Origin: Paraoerskovia sediminicola
Lineage (GTDB): Bacteria > Actinomycetota > Actinomycetes > Actinomycetales > Cellulomonadaceae
Direction of reading: 5' to 3'
Assembly (NCBI RefSeq): GCF_030296575.1
Contig: NZ_AP027729.1
Span: 1,736,001 to 1,800,000 of the forward strand
Length of the DNA stretch: 64,000 nt
The position numbers and the translations under genes were made by a program. Each line of letters begins with the position of its first letter. Position 1 is the first letter of the stretch. Shown piece after piece: positions 1 through 8,575 of the stretch. The notes beneath the pieces are model-generated. The model was not told where the DNA came from, did not search any database, and saw only the letters and a program-made list of their open reading frames with translations.

Positions 1-2018
1 GGATGCCCCGGCGCCGGGCGCGCTCCGCCGACTCGTCGGCGGACGACCGCGACATCGTGCTGCCCCCGCTCGAGCAGGCCGAGGTCTCGGACGACCTCGA
101 CGGCGCGGACCTCTGGGCGCCGCCTTCGCCCGCGGCGCCGTCGGGCGCCCCGGGCGGGCTGCCGACCCGCGGTCGCCGCGCCGCCGAGCCGCAGGCCCCC
201 GCGGAGCCCGAGGCGCCCGTCGACGCGCCCGAGCCGACCGGGGCACCGGTCGGGGCCGCCGCTCCTGACGGGTCGCCGTCGAAGACCGCGACGGGGCTCC
301 CCGTCCGCGGCGCCCGAGGCGGGTCGGCTCCCGACGCCGCTCCGGCCCCGGCTCGTCCGCCTCTCGCCGACGTCGTGATCCCGGAGGTCCCGGACGTGGG
401 CTCCGGCCCGAGCCCGGACGCCCCCCACACCGATGACACCGACGCGCTCGTGCGCAGCACGATGTTCTCGAGCTTCCGCTCCTGCGAGGAGCTCGACAGC
501 ACCATGTCCATCCCGGTCGACCTCACAGGACAGTTCCCCGCGGCCGCGGAGGAGGAGCCGGCGCCCGCACCGGCACCTTCACCAGCACCGTCGGGGGAGG
601 GCGGCCGGCACGCGTCGTACTTCGACGAGCTCGCCGCGGGGGCCGGCGCCCTCGGCACGGAGCTCCGGGGCGCCGACGTCGAGCACTCGGACGAGCTGAT
701 CTCCCGCTTCGACGAGGCGGCACGTCCGTTGACCGACGGCATCCCGCTGGTCGCACCGTCCGGCACGGCGCCGGTCGCGGACCCGGCGCCGGCTCACCCC
801 GCGGACCCGTCGGCCGCCGAGGCCGCGGACGGCGTCGAGGCACCGGATGGCGACGCACCTGCGGGCTCTGCCCCTGCGGCGTCCGCGCCCTCTGCACCGT
901 TCGCGCCGGCCGCGCCGCCCGCGTCTCCGGGGACCGTGCCACCCGGGTCTCCCGGGGCCGCCGAGGCTGCAGGCGCACCTGTGGACGCCTTCGAGTCGCT
1001 CCCCGCGTTCGAGGACCTGATGCGCGACCTGCCGACCCGACGGTCGCTCCGGGAGTCCTCGACCAAGCGCCGCGGGCTGTTCGGCCGCCGCAGCCGGCCC
1101 GCCACGGGAGCGGTGCCGGACATCGCGACGCACGCTCCGGCGCCCGGTCAGTCCCCGGCCTCCGCGTTCGGGGCACCGGCGTCCGGGACCGCTCAGGAGC
1201 GGTCCGGCGACGACACCCACGGGTCGGGTGCGCCGGAGATCGCGTCGGCGCACGCCGGCGTCGGCCAGGCCGACGCCGGAGCCGCCCCGCAGGCGGACGT
1301 CGAGGAGTTCCCGCTCACGCTGCACGGTCCGGAGACGGCCGAGCAGCCGATCCACGTCGCCGACCCGTTCGACGGCGTCTCGCTCGCGGCCGACGACGGT
1401 CCCGGGTGGGCGCCTGAGTCCTCGCCCGAGGACTCCTGGACCCCGCCGGAGCCGATCCAGGGTGCGACGCCGCTCACGCGGCGTGGAGCCGCCGCCGCGC
1501 GCCGTGAGGCGACCGAGGAGAGTGCTCGGCTCCTCGAGCCCGACCTCGAGCAGCCCATCGACGAGGGCTACATCCGGGACTCCATCGAGACGCGCTCCCA
1601 GTGGCTCGCGTCGGCGGTCCTGTACGAGGAGATGACGTCGCTCCTCGCCTCGGGGAACGACTTCGAGAGCGAGGAGTTCGCGGGTCCCGCGGACGGCGCG
1701 TACCAGCCGACCGTGGAGGCGTCCGGCGCTTCGCTGACTCGCCGCGGCGGCGACGGGCAGGACTCGGGTGCGAGCTCGCCCGCACCCGAGGATGCCTCCG
1801 TGCGGGACGCGGAAGCGCTGCGTGCCCGGTTCTCCGCGTACCAGGCGGGGACGGCGCGCGGCCGGGACGCGACCCAGCGGGGTTCGCGCGCCGGTGGGCC
1901 CACGGGCCGCGACGAGGACGAGGGCCGGGAGCGCCGGCTCGAGCAGGACGACCTGGGGTCGACATGGCAGCCCCCGACCGTGAATGATGTGCACGATCCC
2001 GCAGCGTGGACTCGATGA
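1..2018 (+). CDS. C-terminal part of a conservon sensor kinase (CvnA-like), 5' truncated by window edge
   Basis: The reading frame is open from the window edge to the stop at 2018, so the visible 671 residues are probably only the C-terminal part of a longer protein. It is almost entirely low-complexity Ala/Pro/Gly/Asp sequence with no kinase or membrane domain in view. A basic motif of the form LPxRxxR or LTRRG recurs about five times (near residues 53, 99, 343, 490 and 577), and the end carries RARFSAYQAGTARGR. Such tails are typical of the nitrate/nitrite-sensor-like histidine kinases that head actinobacterial conservons. The three genes that follow (roadblock, DUF742, GTPase) are the remaining conservon members, which supports the assignment. 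The kinase identity is inferred from context. Confidence 0.6.
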   Translation, partial: MPRRRARSADSSADDRDIVLPPLEQAEVSDDLDGADLWAPPSPAAPSGAPGGLPTRGRRAAEPQAPAEPEAPVDAPEPTGAPVGAAAPDGSPSKTATGLPVRGARGGSAPDAAPAPARPPLADVVIPEVPDVGSGPSPDAPHTDDTDALVRSTMFSSFRSCEELDSTMSIPVDLTGQFPAAAEEEPAPAPAPSPAPSGEGGRHASYFDELAAGAGALGTELRGADVEHSDELISRFDEAARPLTDGIPLVAPSGTAPVADPAPAHPADPSAAEAADGVEAPDGDAPAGSAPAASAPSAPFAPAAPPASPGTVPPGSPGAAEAAGAPVDAFESLPAFEDLMRDLPTRRSLRESSTKRRGLFGRRSRPATGAVPDIATHAPAPGQSPASAFGAPASGTAQERSGDDTHGSGAPEIASAHAGVGQADAGAAPQADVEEFPLTLHGPETAEQPIHVADPFDGVSLAADDGPGWAPESSPEDSWTPPEPIQGATPLTRRGAAAARREATEESARLLEPDLEQPIDEGYIRDSIETRSQWLASAVLYEEMTSLLASGNDFESEEFAGPADGAYQPTVEASGASLTRRGGDGQDSGASSPAPEDASVRDAEALRARFSAYQAGTARGRDATQRGSRAGGPTGRDEDEGRERRLEQDDLGSTWQPPTVNDVHDPAAWTR

Positions 2019-2055
2019 GTCCGTGGCGCGCGCAGGATCTCGACGAGGAGGAAGA

Positions 2056-2505
2056 GTGAACGCACCCAGCAACGAGGCCGGCAGCTTCGGATGGCTGCTC
2101 GACAACTTCGTGCGGACGGTGCCGGGGAGCCGGCACACGCTCGTGGTCTCGGCCGACGGGCTCCTCATGGCGATGTCCGACCGCCTCGACCGCACGAGCG
2201 GCGACCAGCTCGCCGCCATCGTGTCGGGGCTGTCCAGCCTGACCCGAGGGGCGGCGCGCCAGATCAACGGCGGCGACGTCCGGCAGGCCATCGTCGAGAT
2301 GGACCAGGGCTACCTGTTCCTGATGAACGTCTCGAACGGCTCGGTGCTCGCGGTCGTCGCGGAGCCCGGCTGCGACATCGGCCTCGTGGGCTACGAGATG
2401 GCGCTCCTGGTCTCGCGCACCGAGGCGACCCTGACACCTCAGCTGATCTCGCAGATGCGCGGCCAGCTTCCTGTGGACGGCGCGACCCGGACGAGCGTGG
2501 GATGA
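2056..2505 (+). CDS. Roadblock/LC7 domain protein (conservon CvnB-like)
   Basis: A 149-residue protein of the roadblock/LC7 fold, used in actinobacterial conservons as a regulatory partner of the small GTPase. The core is visible as LLDNFVRTVPGSRHTLVVSA, then DGLLMAMS and a Gly-rich strand pair ending GLVGYEMALLV. I chose the GTG at 2056 because GAGGAGG lies just upstream; longer in-frame starts overlap the preceding gene and add a non-homologous N-terminus. The next gene begins 11 bp after the stop, consistent with an operon. The family call is firm; the specific signal is unknown. Confidence 0.9.
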   Translation: MNAPSNEAGSFGWLLDNFVRTVPGSRHTLVVSADGLLMAMSDRLDRTSGDQLAAIVSGLSSLTRGAARQINGGDVRQAIVEMDQGYLFLMNVSNGSVLAVVAEPGCDIGLVGYEMALLVSRTEATLTPQLISQMRGQLPVDGATRTSVG

Positions 2506-2515
2506 GGACCCGGCG

Positions 2516-2920
2516 ATGACTCAGCGACACGGACACCACGGCTCGGACCACTACGAGGCGTCCACGGTGCGCCCGTACGCGGTCACGGGCGGTCGGGTGC
2601 GGTCGGCGACCTCCGACCTGCCGCTCGAGGCGCTCGTCGAGGTCATGCCGGGCGCGGTCAGCAGCCAGGGTCTGCCTCCTGAGAAGCGGGCGATCCTGCA
2701 GCACGCCGCGCACAGCTATGTCTCCGTCGCGGAGCTCTCCGCTCTGCTCCGGCTCCCCCTCGGCGTGGTCCGGGTCCTCGTGGCCGACCTGTCCGACGAC
2801 GGTTTCGTCACCGTCCACACATCGACCCCTGTCAACGTGCACACCGGTCACGGTGGCAAGAGCTCGGGTATGTCCCTGAGCGTCCTGGAGAGTGTTCTTG
2901 ATGGCATTTCCACCCTCTGA
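2516..2920 (+). CDS. DUF742 protein (conservon CvnC-like)
   Basis: A 134-residue DUF742 protein. The family hallmark VRPYAVTGGR is present at residues 19-28, followed by a winged-helix-like segment (SVAELSALLRLPLGVVRVLVADL) that may bind nucleic acid or protein. Conservon DUF742 proteins associate with the kinase, roadblock and GTPase members in a membrane-linked, G-protein-like complex; the exact role is poorly known. Its 3' end overlaps the start of the GTPase gene by 20 bp, indicating translational coupling. The C-terminus is a short Gly/Ser stretch. Confidence 0.9.
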   Translation: MTQRHGHHGSDHYEASTVRPYAVTGGRVRSATSDLPLEALVEVMPGAVSSQGLPPEKRAILQHAAHSYVSVAELSALLRLPLGVVRVLVADLSDDGFVTVHTSTPVNVHTGHGGKSSGMSLSVLESVLDGISTL

Positions 2921-3608
2921 CTCCGCGCGCCAGGTCGGCGCGCCGGCCGGAGGCGGTCAGGCCCCCGCGCGCGAGAGCGTGCTCGGCGGGTCCCGCGTGA
3001 CGCGCACGGCCGAGCAGCCGCCGGTCGCCGCAGCACCGCCGCGCAAGGCCCCGACCGTCGTGAAGATCGTCGTCGCGGGCGGGTTCGCCGTCGGCAAGAC
3101 GACGTTCATCGGTTCGATCTCCGACATCGAGCCGCTGAACACCGAGGCCGCGATGACGGAGCACTCGGTCGGCGTCGACGACGCGGGTGGTCAGACCGAC
3201 CGCAAGACGTCGACGACGGTCGCGATGGACTTCGGGCGCATCGAGCTCCCCGGGTCGCTGTGGCTGTACCTGTTCGGCACCCCCGGCCAGGACCGGTTCC
3301 TCTTCATGTGGGACGACCTGGTGCGCGGCGCGATCGGCGCGGTCGTGCTGGTCGACACGGAGCGGCTCGAGCAGTGCTTCCCGGCGATCGACTACTTCGA
3401 GTCTCGCGACATCCCGTTCGTGGTGGGCGTCAACTGCTTCGACGGGGTCGCCAAGCACCGCCTCGAGGATGTCCGGGAGGCGCTGCAGATCCCCGCGCAC
3501 GTCCCGATGCTCTACACGGATGCGCGTTCGCGCGCCGCGACCAAGCAGACCCTGGTCTCGCTGGTGCAGCTCGCGATGCGCCGGCTCCGGGCCGGCGCTC
3601 CGGCCTGA
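2901..3608 (+). CDS. Conservon small GTPase (CvnD-like ATP/GTP-binding protein)
   Basis: A 235-residue GTP-binding protein. The P-loop GGFAVGKTTF, the switch region with TTVAMDFGRI, the G3 motif GTPGQDRF and a divergent G4 motif GVNCFDG in place of NKxD are all visible, which is usual for the conservon GTPase. It is preceded by a disordered, Ala/Gly-rich N-terminal segment of about 50 residues. The ATG at 2901 is favoured over the in-frame GTG at 2892 because GGAG ends ten bases before it. It is the last gene of the four-gene conservon and overlaps the DUF742 gene. Confidence 0.93.
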   Translation: MAFPPSDSARQVGAPAGGGQAPARESVLGGSRVTRTAEQPPVAAAPPRKAPTVVKIVVAGGFAVGKTTFIGSISDIEPLNTEAAMTEHSVGVDDAGGQTDRKTSTTVAMDFGRIELPGSLWLYLFGTPGQDRFLFMWDDLVRGAIGAVVLVDTERLEQCFPAIDYFESRDIPFVVGVNCFDGVAKHRLEDVREALQIPAHVPMLYTDARSRAATKQTLVSLVQLAMRRLRAGAPA

Positions 3609-3701
3609 CGCCGTCGACGCGGCCCGTCGGTCGGGGTTCTCGAGCTTCGTCCGCCGGGGCTGCGGCGATCGGTAGGATGGTCGTCGCGCTCCGGCGCACC
3701 G

Positions 3702-3786
3702 GGAGGGCTGACAGAGCGGCCTAATGTGACGGTCTTGAAAACCGTTGTCGCGCAAGCGACCGGGGGTTCGAATCCCTCGCCCTCCG
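3702..3786 (+). tRNA. tRNA-Ser (anticodon TGA)
   Basis: The acceptor stem GGAGGGC (3702-3708) pairs with GCCCTCC (3779-3785) and is followed by discriminator G. The anticodon loop CTTGAAA at 3734-3740 carries TGA at 3736-3738. There is a long variable arm, as expected for serine tRNA, and the T loop reads TTCGAAT. The CCA end is not encoded. The tRNA reads UCA codons. Confidence 0.97.
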
Positions 3787-3969
3787 CATGTTTGGCGGGA
3801 CCTGCCCGGCTGGTCGTCGGGCGGGAGCCAGGCCGTGTGCCCGGCTGGTTTGTCGGGCTGGAGTTCGGCCGGGTGTCGGACGTCGTCCAGCACCCTGGCG
3901 CGGCCCGCTCGCTTTTGCCTCGGGCGCCCTCGGGCGGGTAGCCTGGCGACGCTCGGGAACCCGGGTGAA

Positions 3970-4061
3970 GGAGACGTCGCATAGTCCGGTCTAGTGCGCC
4001 ACCCTGCTAAGGTGGTAACGGAGCAATCCGTTCGAGGGTTCAAATCCCTCCGTCTCCGCCA
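3970..4061 (+). tRNA. tRNA-Ser (anticodon GCT)
   Basis: The acceptor stem GGAGACG (3970-3976) pairs with CGTCTCC (4051-4057). The anticodon loop contains GCT between CCACC and GGTGG, and a long variable arm is present. The T loop reads TTCAAAT, and CCA is encoded at 4059-4061. The gene reads AGC/AGU codons and is followed by a hairpin with a T run. Confidence 0.97.
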
Positions 4062-4063
4062 GG

Positions 4064-4095
4064 AAGGTCTCGGCTGCAGAAGTCGGGACCTTTTC
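4064..4095 (+). terminator. Intrinsic terminator after tRNA-Ser(GCT)
   Basis: AAGGTC at 4064-4069 pairs with GACCTT at 4087-4092. The 3' arm runs into TTTTCT, giving a short Rho-independent terminator directly after the tRNA. Confidence 0.65.
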
Positions 4096-4303
4096 TGATG
4101 TCCGCAGTCGGCGCGCCGGCTCCGGACGTCGTGGGCCTGCGGCTCGCAGGGCAGCTCAGGGTCACTCAGCCCGCTGTCGGTCCACCTTCCGACCCACGCC
4201 GTACGTCGTGTCACGGATCACGTGGTGCGAGGGCCGGATCGGTTTGGGAACGGCCCGCTGTCGCGGTAGGCTTCTCGACGGCTCGCCAGTGGCGAACCGG
4301 ACT

Positions 4304-4376
4304 GCGCCCGTAGCTCAACGGATAGAGCATCTGACTACGGATCAGAAGGTTGGGGGTTCGAATCCCTTCGGGCGCA
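4304..4376 (+). tRNA. tRNA-Arg (anticodon ACG)
   Basis: The acceptor stem GCGCCCG (4304-4310) pairs with CGGGCGC (4369-4375), with discriminator A at 4376. The anticodon stem-loop CTGACTACGGATCAG exposes ACG, whose A34 would be edited to inosine. The T loop is TTCGAAT. CCA is not encoded. It decodes CGU/CGC/CGA arginine codons. Confidence 0.97.
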
Positions 4377-4390
4377 CGCGATCGACCAGC

Positions 4391-4414
4391 GGCTCCACTC
4401 GTCAGAGTGGGGCC
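4391..4414 (+). terminator. Hairpin terminator after tRNA-Arg
   Basis: GGCTCCACTC pairs with GAGTGGGGCC around a GTCA loop, with one G-U pair, starting 15 bp after the tRNA. The following sequence is only moderately T-rich, so the efficiency is uncertain. Confidence 0.55.
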
Positions 4415-4485
4415 GTTCGTCGTTGCGGGAGCAGTGCCCGACCGCGACGGGTTGCGTGGACGCGACAGCCGCCGCGGCGGACGGG

Positions 4486-4758
4486 TTATCGCTTCGTGAC
4501 CGTCACGTCGACGGTGTCCCCGATGTCCTTGCCCAGGGCTTTGCGGACCTTCGCGCTGAGGGACACCATGTGTCCTCCCGTCCCCGTCACCATCGCCCCG
4601 ACGTTCTCTAGCGCGACGTCATCGATGCTCGCATCGACTCTGACGGTCTTCCCGGTGCCGAAGAACTCTCTGGAGTCGGGGATCTCGACGCAGCTCCACG
4701 TGTCGCCCTTGATCTCGACGCCGATCGTCGCCCGGAAGTCCAGCCGCTCTGCAGTCAT
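4486..4758 (-). CDS. DUF1905 domain protein
   Basis: A 90-residue protein matching the DUF1905 fold, a small beta-barrel family related in shape to AbrB-type barrels. It starts MTAERLDFRATIG, has the conserved segment WSCVEIPDS, and ends in a region with HMVSLSAKVRKALGKDIGDTV followed by DVTVTKR. Biochemical function is unknown for the family. The ATG at 4758 was chosen because homologues begin at this motif, although the frame stays open far upstream. It lies 65 bp downstream of the HigA-like gene on the same strand and converges on the tRNA-Arg gene. Confidence 0.82.
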   Translation of the reverse strand: MTAERLDFRATIGVEIKGDTWSCVEIPDSREFFGTGKTVRVDASIDDVALENVGAMVTGTGGHMVSLSAKVRKALGKDIGDTVDVTVTKR

Positions 4759-4823
4759 GCGCCCAGCGTATGCGGCCCGCCTCGCGATGCGGCGGGGCGG
4801 GCCGCATCGCGAGGCGCTGCGCG

Positions 4824-5120
4824 TCAGACCGGCAGCGGCCGGATCCCTGCGTAGGTGGAGGCGTGCGCCGCGTGCGCGGTGCCCATCTCGAACTCGGTCT
4901 GGAGGTCCATCCACGGCTTCGCGCCGGTGCCGAGCGCGCACCCGATGCGCCACGCGTCGTCGGCGGTGACGGGCTCGCGGCCCTGGGTGATCGCGTTGAT
5001 GTGCCGGGTCGGGATCCCGGTCGCCTCGGCCAGCTCTCCAGGGCTCACACCGAGCGGGCGCATGAACTCGACGACCAGCGCCTCGCCGGGGTGGATGGGG
5101 GTGCGCCTCTCGACGGTCAT
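4824..5120 (-). CDS. HigA-family antitoxin-like XRE regulator, apparently without HigB
   Basis: A 98-residue helix-turn-helix protein of the HigA addiction-module type. IHPGEALVVEFMRPLGVSPG is followed by the HTH segment ELAEATGIPTRHINAITQG and by TADDAWRIGCALGTGAKPW, all typical of HigA. In canonical modules HigA binds the promoter and neutralises the mRNA-cleaving HigB toxin encoded just upstream. I see no HigB-like frame in the 360 bp upstream on this strand, so this may be an orphan antitoxin or a stand-alone regulator. A GACA-AG-TGTC inverted repeat at about 5197-5206 could be its operator. Confidence 0.85.
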   Translation of the reverse strand: MTVERRTPIHPGEALVVEFMRPLGVSPGELAEATGIPTRHINAITQGREPVTADDAWRIGCALGTGAKPWMDLQTEFEMGTAHAAHASTYAGIRPLPV

Positions 5121-5487
5121 GCAGGGGCCTCCGCGATCTCGGGTTGACGGCGTTCTTTGACAAGGGTCCTAACGGTAATACTCGTCCGCCTGTCAGACAA
5201 GTGTCGTCCCTCACAGAGTTGATTCCGAGTTGGTGGCGTGGCCCGCGTGTTTCGCGCGTGATAATTCTCGTCCGCCCAGGAAAACGTCGTGTTGCGGCGC
5301 GGCCTTCGGCCCTCCGCGACGCATAGCGTCCCTCCTGCGACCTCGGGACTTCCGGGGACGCCGACACAAGGGCGGCGCCGCGGGTGGGCGCCCGTCCACG
5401 TGCTGCCGGCGCAGGCGTGACGTCCGTGGCCGACGCTAGAGTCGGCTGGACGCGTGGAGCTGTGACGGACGAGGGAGCGTGCCCAGG
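5121..5487. other. Intergenic region between higA-like gene and urease operon
   Basis: No convincing coding frame is present on either strand. The left half is less GC-rich and should hold the divergent promoters for the HigA-like gene and for ureA. It includes the short inverted repeat GACAAGTGTC near 5197. I could not identify a clear -35/-10 pair for the urease operon. Confidence 0.5.
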
Positions 5488-5790
5488 GTGAACCTGTCGC
5501 CAGCCGACACCGAGAAGCTGCTGCTGTCGGTCGCCGGGATGGTCGCGCGCGACCGCCTCGACCGCGGCGTGCTGCTCAACCATCCCGAGGCGGTCGCCCT
5601 CCTCAGCACGTGGGTCGTCGAGCGCGCTCGCGAGGGCGCGACCGTGCCGGGGCTGATGGACGAGGGTCGTCGGGTGCTCACCCGCGACCAGGTGATGGAG
5701 GGCGTCCCCGAGATGCTGCACGACGTCCAGGTCGAGGCGACGTTCCCCGACGGCCGCAAGCTCGTGACGCTCCACGAGCCGATCTCATGA
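5488..5790 (+). CDS. ureA: Urease subunit gamma
   Basis: A 100-residue UreA, the small structural subunit of the nickel urease that hydrolyses urea to ammonia and carbamate. It opens [20 protein letters not shown] and contains [16 protein letters not shown], both typical of the family. The GTG at 5488 gives the usual 100-residue length and the conserved start, with GGGAG ten bases upstream. The GTG at 5479 is possible but lies almost on the ribosome-binding site. It overlaps ureB in an ATGA junction and heads the operon ureABCFGD. Confidence 0.95.
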   Translation: MNLSPADTEKLLLSVAGMVARDRLDRGVLLNHPEAVALLSTWVVERAREGATVPGLMDEGRRVLTRDQVMEGVPEMLHDVQVEATFPDGRKLVTLHEPIS

Positions 5791-6131
5791 GCGACGACGT
5801 CGCTCCCGTGGTCCCGGGCGAGGTGCGCGTGCGCCCGGGCACGGTCGAGCTCAACGCCGACCGCGGCCCGGGCGAACGGCTCACGCTCGTCGTGGAGAAC
5901 ACGGGCGACCGCCCCGTGCAGATCGGCTCCCACCTGCACCTGCCCGAGGCCAACGCCGCGCTGGCCTTCGACCGCGCGGCGGCCCGCGGGTTCCGCCTCG
6001 ACGTCCCGTCGGGGACGTCGGTGCGGTTCGAGCCGGGCGTGTCCCGCGAGGTGGCCGCGGTCGCACTCCGCGGCCGACGACGCGTGCCCGGCATCCAGAT
6101 CAAGGACGGGGACGGGACCATCGATGGTTGA
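5787..6131 (+). CDS. ureB: Urease subunit beta
   Basis: A 114-residue UreB, the second structural subunit. Characteristic segments include [38 protein letters not shown] and the [18 protein letters not shown] region. It starts inside the ureA stop codon (ATGA) and its stop overlaps the ureC start by 8 bp, so the three structural genes are translationally coupled. The length and motifs are normal. Confidence 0.96.
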   Translation: MSDDVAPVVPGEVRVRPGTVELNADRGPGERLTLVVENTGDRPVQIGSHLHLPEANAALAFDRAAARGFRLDVPSGTSVRFEPGVSREVAAVALRGRRRVPGIQIKDGDGTIDG

Positions 6132-7826
6132 GATCGACCGCGCACGCTACGCCGCGCTGTACGGGCCCTCGGTCGGCGACCAGGTGCGCCTGGCCGACAC
6201 CGACCTGTGGATCGAGGTCGAGCACGACCTCACCGTCGGCGGCGAGGAGGCCGTCTTCGGTGGCGGAAAGTCGATCCGGGAGTCGATGGCGCAAGGGTCG
6301 ACGACCCGCGCCGAGGGCGCGCCCGACACGGTGATCACGAACGCGATCGTCCTGGACCACACGGGCGTCTACCGCGCCGACGTCGGCGTCCGGGACGGCC
6401 TGATCTGCGGCATCGGCCGCGCGGGCAACCCCGATGTCGCGGACGGCGTTGACCCGGCCCTGCGCATCGGTCCGTCGACCGACGTGGTCTCGGGGAAGGC
6501 CGCATCCTCACCGCGGGAGGCATCGACTCCCACGTCCACATCATCTCGCCGTCGCAGATCCACGAGGCTCTCGCTGCGGGTCTCACGACGATCGCGGGCG
6601 GCGGCACGGGGCCGAGCGAGGGCACCAAGGCCACGACGGTGACGCCCGGCGCCTGGCACCTCGAGCAGGCTCACCGTTCCCTCGACGCCCTGCCCGTCAA
6701 CGTGCTGCTGCTCGCCAAGGGCAACACGGTCAGCGCGGAGGCGCTGAAGGAGCAGGCGCTCGCAGGCGCCGGCGGCTACAAGGTCCACGAGGACTGGGGC
6801 TCGACGCCGGCCGCGATCGACGCGGCGCTGAGGGCTGCCGATGAGCACGGGCTGCAGGTCGCCCTGCACTCCGACTCGCTCAACGAGGCGGGGTTCGTCG
6901 AGTCCACGATCGCCGCGATCGGCGGCCGCTCGATCCACGCGTTCCACACCGAGGGCGCCGGGGGCGGGCACGCGCCCGACATCATCACGATCGCCGGGCT
7001 GCCCAACGTGATCCCGGGCTCGACGAACCCGACCCTGCCCCACACGGTCAACACCGTCCCCGAGCACCTCGACATGCTCATCGTGTGCCACCACCTCAAC
7101 CCGCGGGTCCCGGAGGACCTGGCGTTCGCCGAGTCCCGCATCCGGGCGACGACCATCGCGGCCGAGGACGTGCTGCATGACATGGGCGCACTGTCGATCA
7201 CGTCGTCCGACGCCCAGGCGATGGGACGGATCGGCGAGGTCATCACCCGCACCTGGCAGGTCGCGCACGTCATGAAGCAGCGCCGCGGTCCGCTCGGTGC
7301 GAGCCGGCCCGCCGACAACGAGCGGGCCGTCCGCTACGTCGCGAAGTACACGATCAACCCGGCCGTCGCGCACGGCATCGACCACGTCGTCGGATCGGTC
7401 GAGGTCGGCAAGATGGCTGACCTGGTGCTGTGGGACCCGGCGTTCTTCGGCGTCCGCCCGTCCGTCGTGATGAAGGGCGGGGCTCTCGTCCTCGGGGCGC
7501 TCGGCGACCCGAACGCCTCGATCCCCACGCCACAGCCCGTGCTCCTGCGCCCGACCCTCTACCACCCGGTCGGCGCCGACGTCTCGGTCAGCTTCGTGGG
7601 TCAGGCCGCGCTCGACGACGGTCTGGCCGGCAGGCTCGGCCTGCGCCGTCGGCTCGTCGCGGTGCGTGACACCCGCGGGGTGGGCAAGGCGCAGATGGTC
7701 CACAACGACGTCCTGCCGCGCATCGAGGTGGACGCCGAGACCTTCGCGATCCGCGTCGACGGCGACCTCGTCGAGCCGGCCCCTGCCGACCGGCTGCCGA
7801 TGGCGCAGCTCTACCAGATGTTCTAG
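6124..7826 (+). CDS. ureC: Urease subunit alpha (catalytic), with one apparent frameshift
   Basis: The catalytic urease subunit, about 567 residues if one base is restored. The first 120 codons read normally ([19 protein letters not shown]), then the frame breaks at the GGGG run 6492-6495. Adding one G restores [18 protein letters not shown] and the frame stays open to 7826. Expected active-site features follow: the HVH nickel ligands, the carbamylated lysine in [10 protein letters not shown], the HTEGAGGGH segment, CHHLNP with the mobile-flap Cys-His pair, and SSDAQAMGR with the nickel-ligand Asp. The rest of the operon is intact and many other genes here show the same lost-base pattern, so I read the break as a sequence error, not a dead gene. 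Confidence 0.9.
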
Positions 7827-7828
7827 GG

Positions 7829-8575
7829 GTGCCGACCTCACCGATGTCACCGTCACCCACCGGCGTCCCGCCCCGGCCTGCCGCTGCACCGCCGGTCCCG
7901 GCCTCGCCCGACCTGGTGCTGGCCCTGCTCGCGGACTCGCGCCTGCCCGTCGGCGGGCACACCCAGTCGGGTGGCCTCGAGCCGGCCATGGCCCACGCGG
8001 GCCTGGTGGCGGACGACGTCCCCGCCTTCGTGCGCGGAAGGCTGGCCACGGTCGTGGCCGTCGAGGCGGGGACGGCGGTGGTCGCGCGGCACGTGACGCT
8101 CACGGCACCTGATCGGCCTGGCCCGTCCCTCGACGACGTCACGGCCGCCTGGGCCGCGCGCACCCCGAGCAGGGCGCTGCGGGACGTGTCGCGCCAGCTC
8201 GGACGCGGGTTCCTGCGTCTCGCACGCACCCTGTGGCCGGGCGACGCACGGCTCGACGCCCTCGGTCGCACGCCGCCCAGACCGGTCGCCCTCGGCGTGG
8301 TCGCGGCCCTCGCCGGGCTCGACGCCGCTCGCCTCGTGCGCCTCTGCGGCCACGACGACGTCGCCACCGTCTGTGCCGCGGTCCTCAAGCTCGACCCGCT
8401 GGACCCGGTCCGCACGACGGCGTGGACCCTCGCCGCCCACGCGGACGTTGAGCGCCTCGTCGGCCGCGTCGCGCACCTGACCGGACCCGACGACATACCG
8501 TCCACCTCGGCGCCCGCCGTCGAGCACCTGTCCCTGCTGCACCACCGAACCCCGAGGAAGCTCTTCCATGCCTGA
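7829..8575 (+). CDS. ureF: Urease accessory protein UreF
   Basis: A 248-residue UreF, a helical chaperone that with UreD and UreG delivers nickel to apo-urease. The signature [18 protein letters not shown] lies near residue 31, and the all-alpha body continues through [15 protein letters not shown] and [20 protein letters not shown] Pro-rich leader of about 25 residues precedes the domain, so translation may begin slightly later than the GTG at 7829. It follows ureC by 2 bp and overlaps ureG by 8 bp. Confidence 0.92.
   Translation: MPTSPMSPSPTGVPPRPAAAPPVPASPDLVLALLADSRLPVGGHTQSGGLEPAMAHAGLVADDVPAFVRGRLATVVAVEAGTAVVARHVTLTAPDRPGPSLDDVTAAWAARTPSRALRDVSRQLGRGFLRLARTLWPGDARLDALGRTPPRPVALGVVAALAGLDAARLVRLCGHDDVATVCAAVLKLDPLDPVRTTAWTLAAHADVERLVGRVAHLTGPDDIPSTSAPAVEHLSLLHHRTPRKLFHA

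Noticed and set aside
5144-5439. Short frames upstream of the HigA-like gene as a possible HigB toxin
   Set aside because: None shows the HigB/RelE-type pattern of conserved segments or lies in a sensible position on the minus strand with a ribosome-binding site.
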